NCBI GenBank assembly: GCA_023445955.1
Contig: JAEXJH010000169.1
Location: 1 to 6,008, forward strand
Direction of reading: 5' to 3'
DNA from: Pseudomonadota bacterium
GTDB taxonomy: Bacteria; Pseudomonadota; Alphaproteobacteria; Caulobacterales; Caulobacteraceae
Length of the DNA stretch: 6,008 bases
Position numbers and translations under genes: made by a program. This document shows, piece by piece, positions 5,164 through 6,008 of this stretch (positions within the stretch are counted from its first letter, which is position 1; each line of letters starts with the position of its first letter). Under the pieces are notes generated by a model. That model saw only the letters and a list, made by a program, of their open reading frames with translations, searched no databases and had not been told where the DNA came from.

Positions 5164-6008
5164 GCCCGGGCGCCGGCCACGCCCAGGGATTTCAGCTTCC
5201 GGTGCAGCGCCGAGCGCTCCATGCCGATGAAGTTGGCGGTGCGCGAGATGTTGCCGCCGAACCGCAGGATCTGGGCGTTCAGGTACTCGCGCTCGAACAG
5301 CTCGCGGGCCTCTCGCAGCGGCAGGGCGATGATCCGCTCGGCCCCAATCGCCCCGGCGTTGCCGGCGCTGGGCTGGTCGGCGCCGGCCAGCATCTCGGCG
5401 GTGATCACCTCGCCCGGCTCGCCCGAGGCCAGGATCAGCATCCGCTCGACGTTGTTGCGCAGCTGGCGAACATTGCCCGGCCAGGTCTGCACCTGCAGTG
5501 TCGCCAAGGCGTCTTCGCCAAGCCTGCGGCGGGCCAGACCCGTCGCCTCGCTGATCTTCTCGACGAAGTAGGCGATCAGTTCTGGGATGTCCTCGCGACG
5601 CTCGGCCAGACCAGGAACGCGGACCGGCACCACGTTCAGGCGGTGGAACAGATCCTCACGGAAGCGGCCGCTGGTGATCTCGTCGCGCAGGTCGCGGGAG
5701 CTGGACGAGATGACCCGCACGTCGACCTGGACGTCGTTGTCGCCACCGACGCGGCGGAAGCGCTGCTCGACCAGCACCCGCAGGATGCGCCCTTGGGTCT
5801 CGCGCGGCATGTCGGCCACTTCGTCCAGATAGAGCGTGCCGCCGTGGGCGCGTTCGAACACGCCGATCTTGCGCGGACGACCGCCCTCGCCTTCCTCGCC
5901 AAACAGCTCGACGTCGAGGCGTTCGGGCGCCATGCCGGCGGCGCTGACCGCGACGAACTCCTGCTTGGCCCGCGTGCTGGCGCCATGGATCAAGCGCGCC
6001 ACCAGCTC
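5148..6008 (-). CDS. ntrX: Response regulator NtrX, C-terminal part (cut by window edge)
   Basis: The frame stays open to base 6008, so this is the last 286 residues of a longer protein; the receiver domain and Walker A lie outside the window. What is visible is an NtrC-type AAA+ domain (Walker B GGTLYLDE at visible residues 56-63, RFREDLFHRLNVVP at 115-128, WPGNVRQL at 176-183), a linker, and a Fis-type helix-turn-helix at about 237-277 (NISRTANFIGMERSALHRKL). NtrX is the partner of sensor kinase NtrY in alphaproteobacteria and affects nitrogen use, respiration and the cell envelope. The sigma-54 contact loop GAFTGA is absent: between ELFG and VFERAHGG there is only EEGEGGRPRKIG. The usual sensor I ATN/ATH is SSS here. 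NtrX rather than NtrC is inferred from these changes and from the aminotransferase and hfq neighbours. The protein ends in four glutamates whose purine-rich codons also provide the next gene's ribosome binding site. Confidence 0.88.
   Translation of the reverse strand, partial: ELVARLIHGASTRAKQEFVAVSAAGMAPERLDVELFGEEGEGGRPRKIGVFERAHGGTLYLDEVADMPRETQGRILRVLVEQRFRRVGGDNDVQVDVRVISSSSRDLRDEITSGRFREDLFHRLNVVPVRVPGLAERREDIPELIAYFVEKISEATGLARRRLGEDALATLQVQTWPGNVRQLRNNVERMLILASGEPGEVITAEMLAGADQPSAGNAGAIGAERIIALPLREARELFEREYLNAQILRFGGNISRTANFIGMERSALHRKLKSLGVAGARAEEEE

Noticed and set aside
1..6008. Mobile element, CRISPR array, defence or phage module
   Set aside because: There are no transposase, integrase or nuclease motifs, no regularly spaced repeats and no change in gene style; the genes are ordinary chromosomal ones.

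Overview
The window reads as a piece of an alphaproteobacterial chromosome, most likely Caulobacter or a close relative. Base composition is GC-rich with strong GC bias at third codon positions. The order ntrX, class IV aminotransferase, hfq, hflX is a known alphaproteobacterial arrangement. The 82-residue Hfq, with a short acidic tail, is of the Caulobacter kind. This assignment comes from reading the sequence and was not checked against a database.

Layout. Bases 1-344 hold no convincing gene, but they contain several interlocking inverted repeats that could fold into a structured RNA. A two-gene plus-strand block follows: a melibiose-permease-like (GPH family) sugar:cation symporter at 345-1742, and mazG at 1699-2532, whose start lies inside the transporter gene. 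On the minus strand, reading from the right edge, come the C-terminal part of ntrX (cut by the window edge), a D-amino acid aminotransferase gene starting directly after the ntrX stop, a 157-base gap, hfq, and hflX 11 bases after hfq. The two blocks converge, and mazG and hflX share the four bases CTAG as their stop region.

How the genes relate. NtrX is the response regulator of a nitrogen and respiration-linked two-component system. The aminotransferase supplies or interconverts D-amino acids for the cell wall. Hfq is the RNA chaperone for small RNAs, and HflX is a ribosome-splitting GTPase. MazG removes aberrant or excess nucleoside triphosphates. The dat-hfq gap carries a terminator-like hairpin, an inverted repeat, a weak promoter candidate and a strong leader hairpin. 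This suggests hfq-hflX has its own transcription start and possibly some control in its leader.

I found no mobile element, CRISPR array, tRNA, rRNA or phage gene, and no clearly new multi-gene system. The least explained parts are the structured noncoding region at the left end, the hfq leader, and the missing GAFTGA loop of NtrX.
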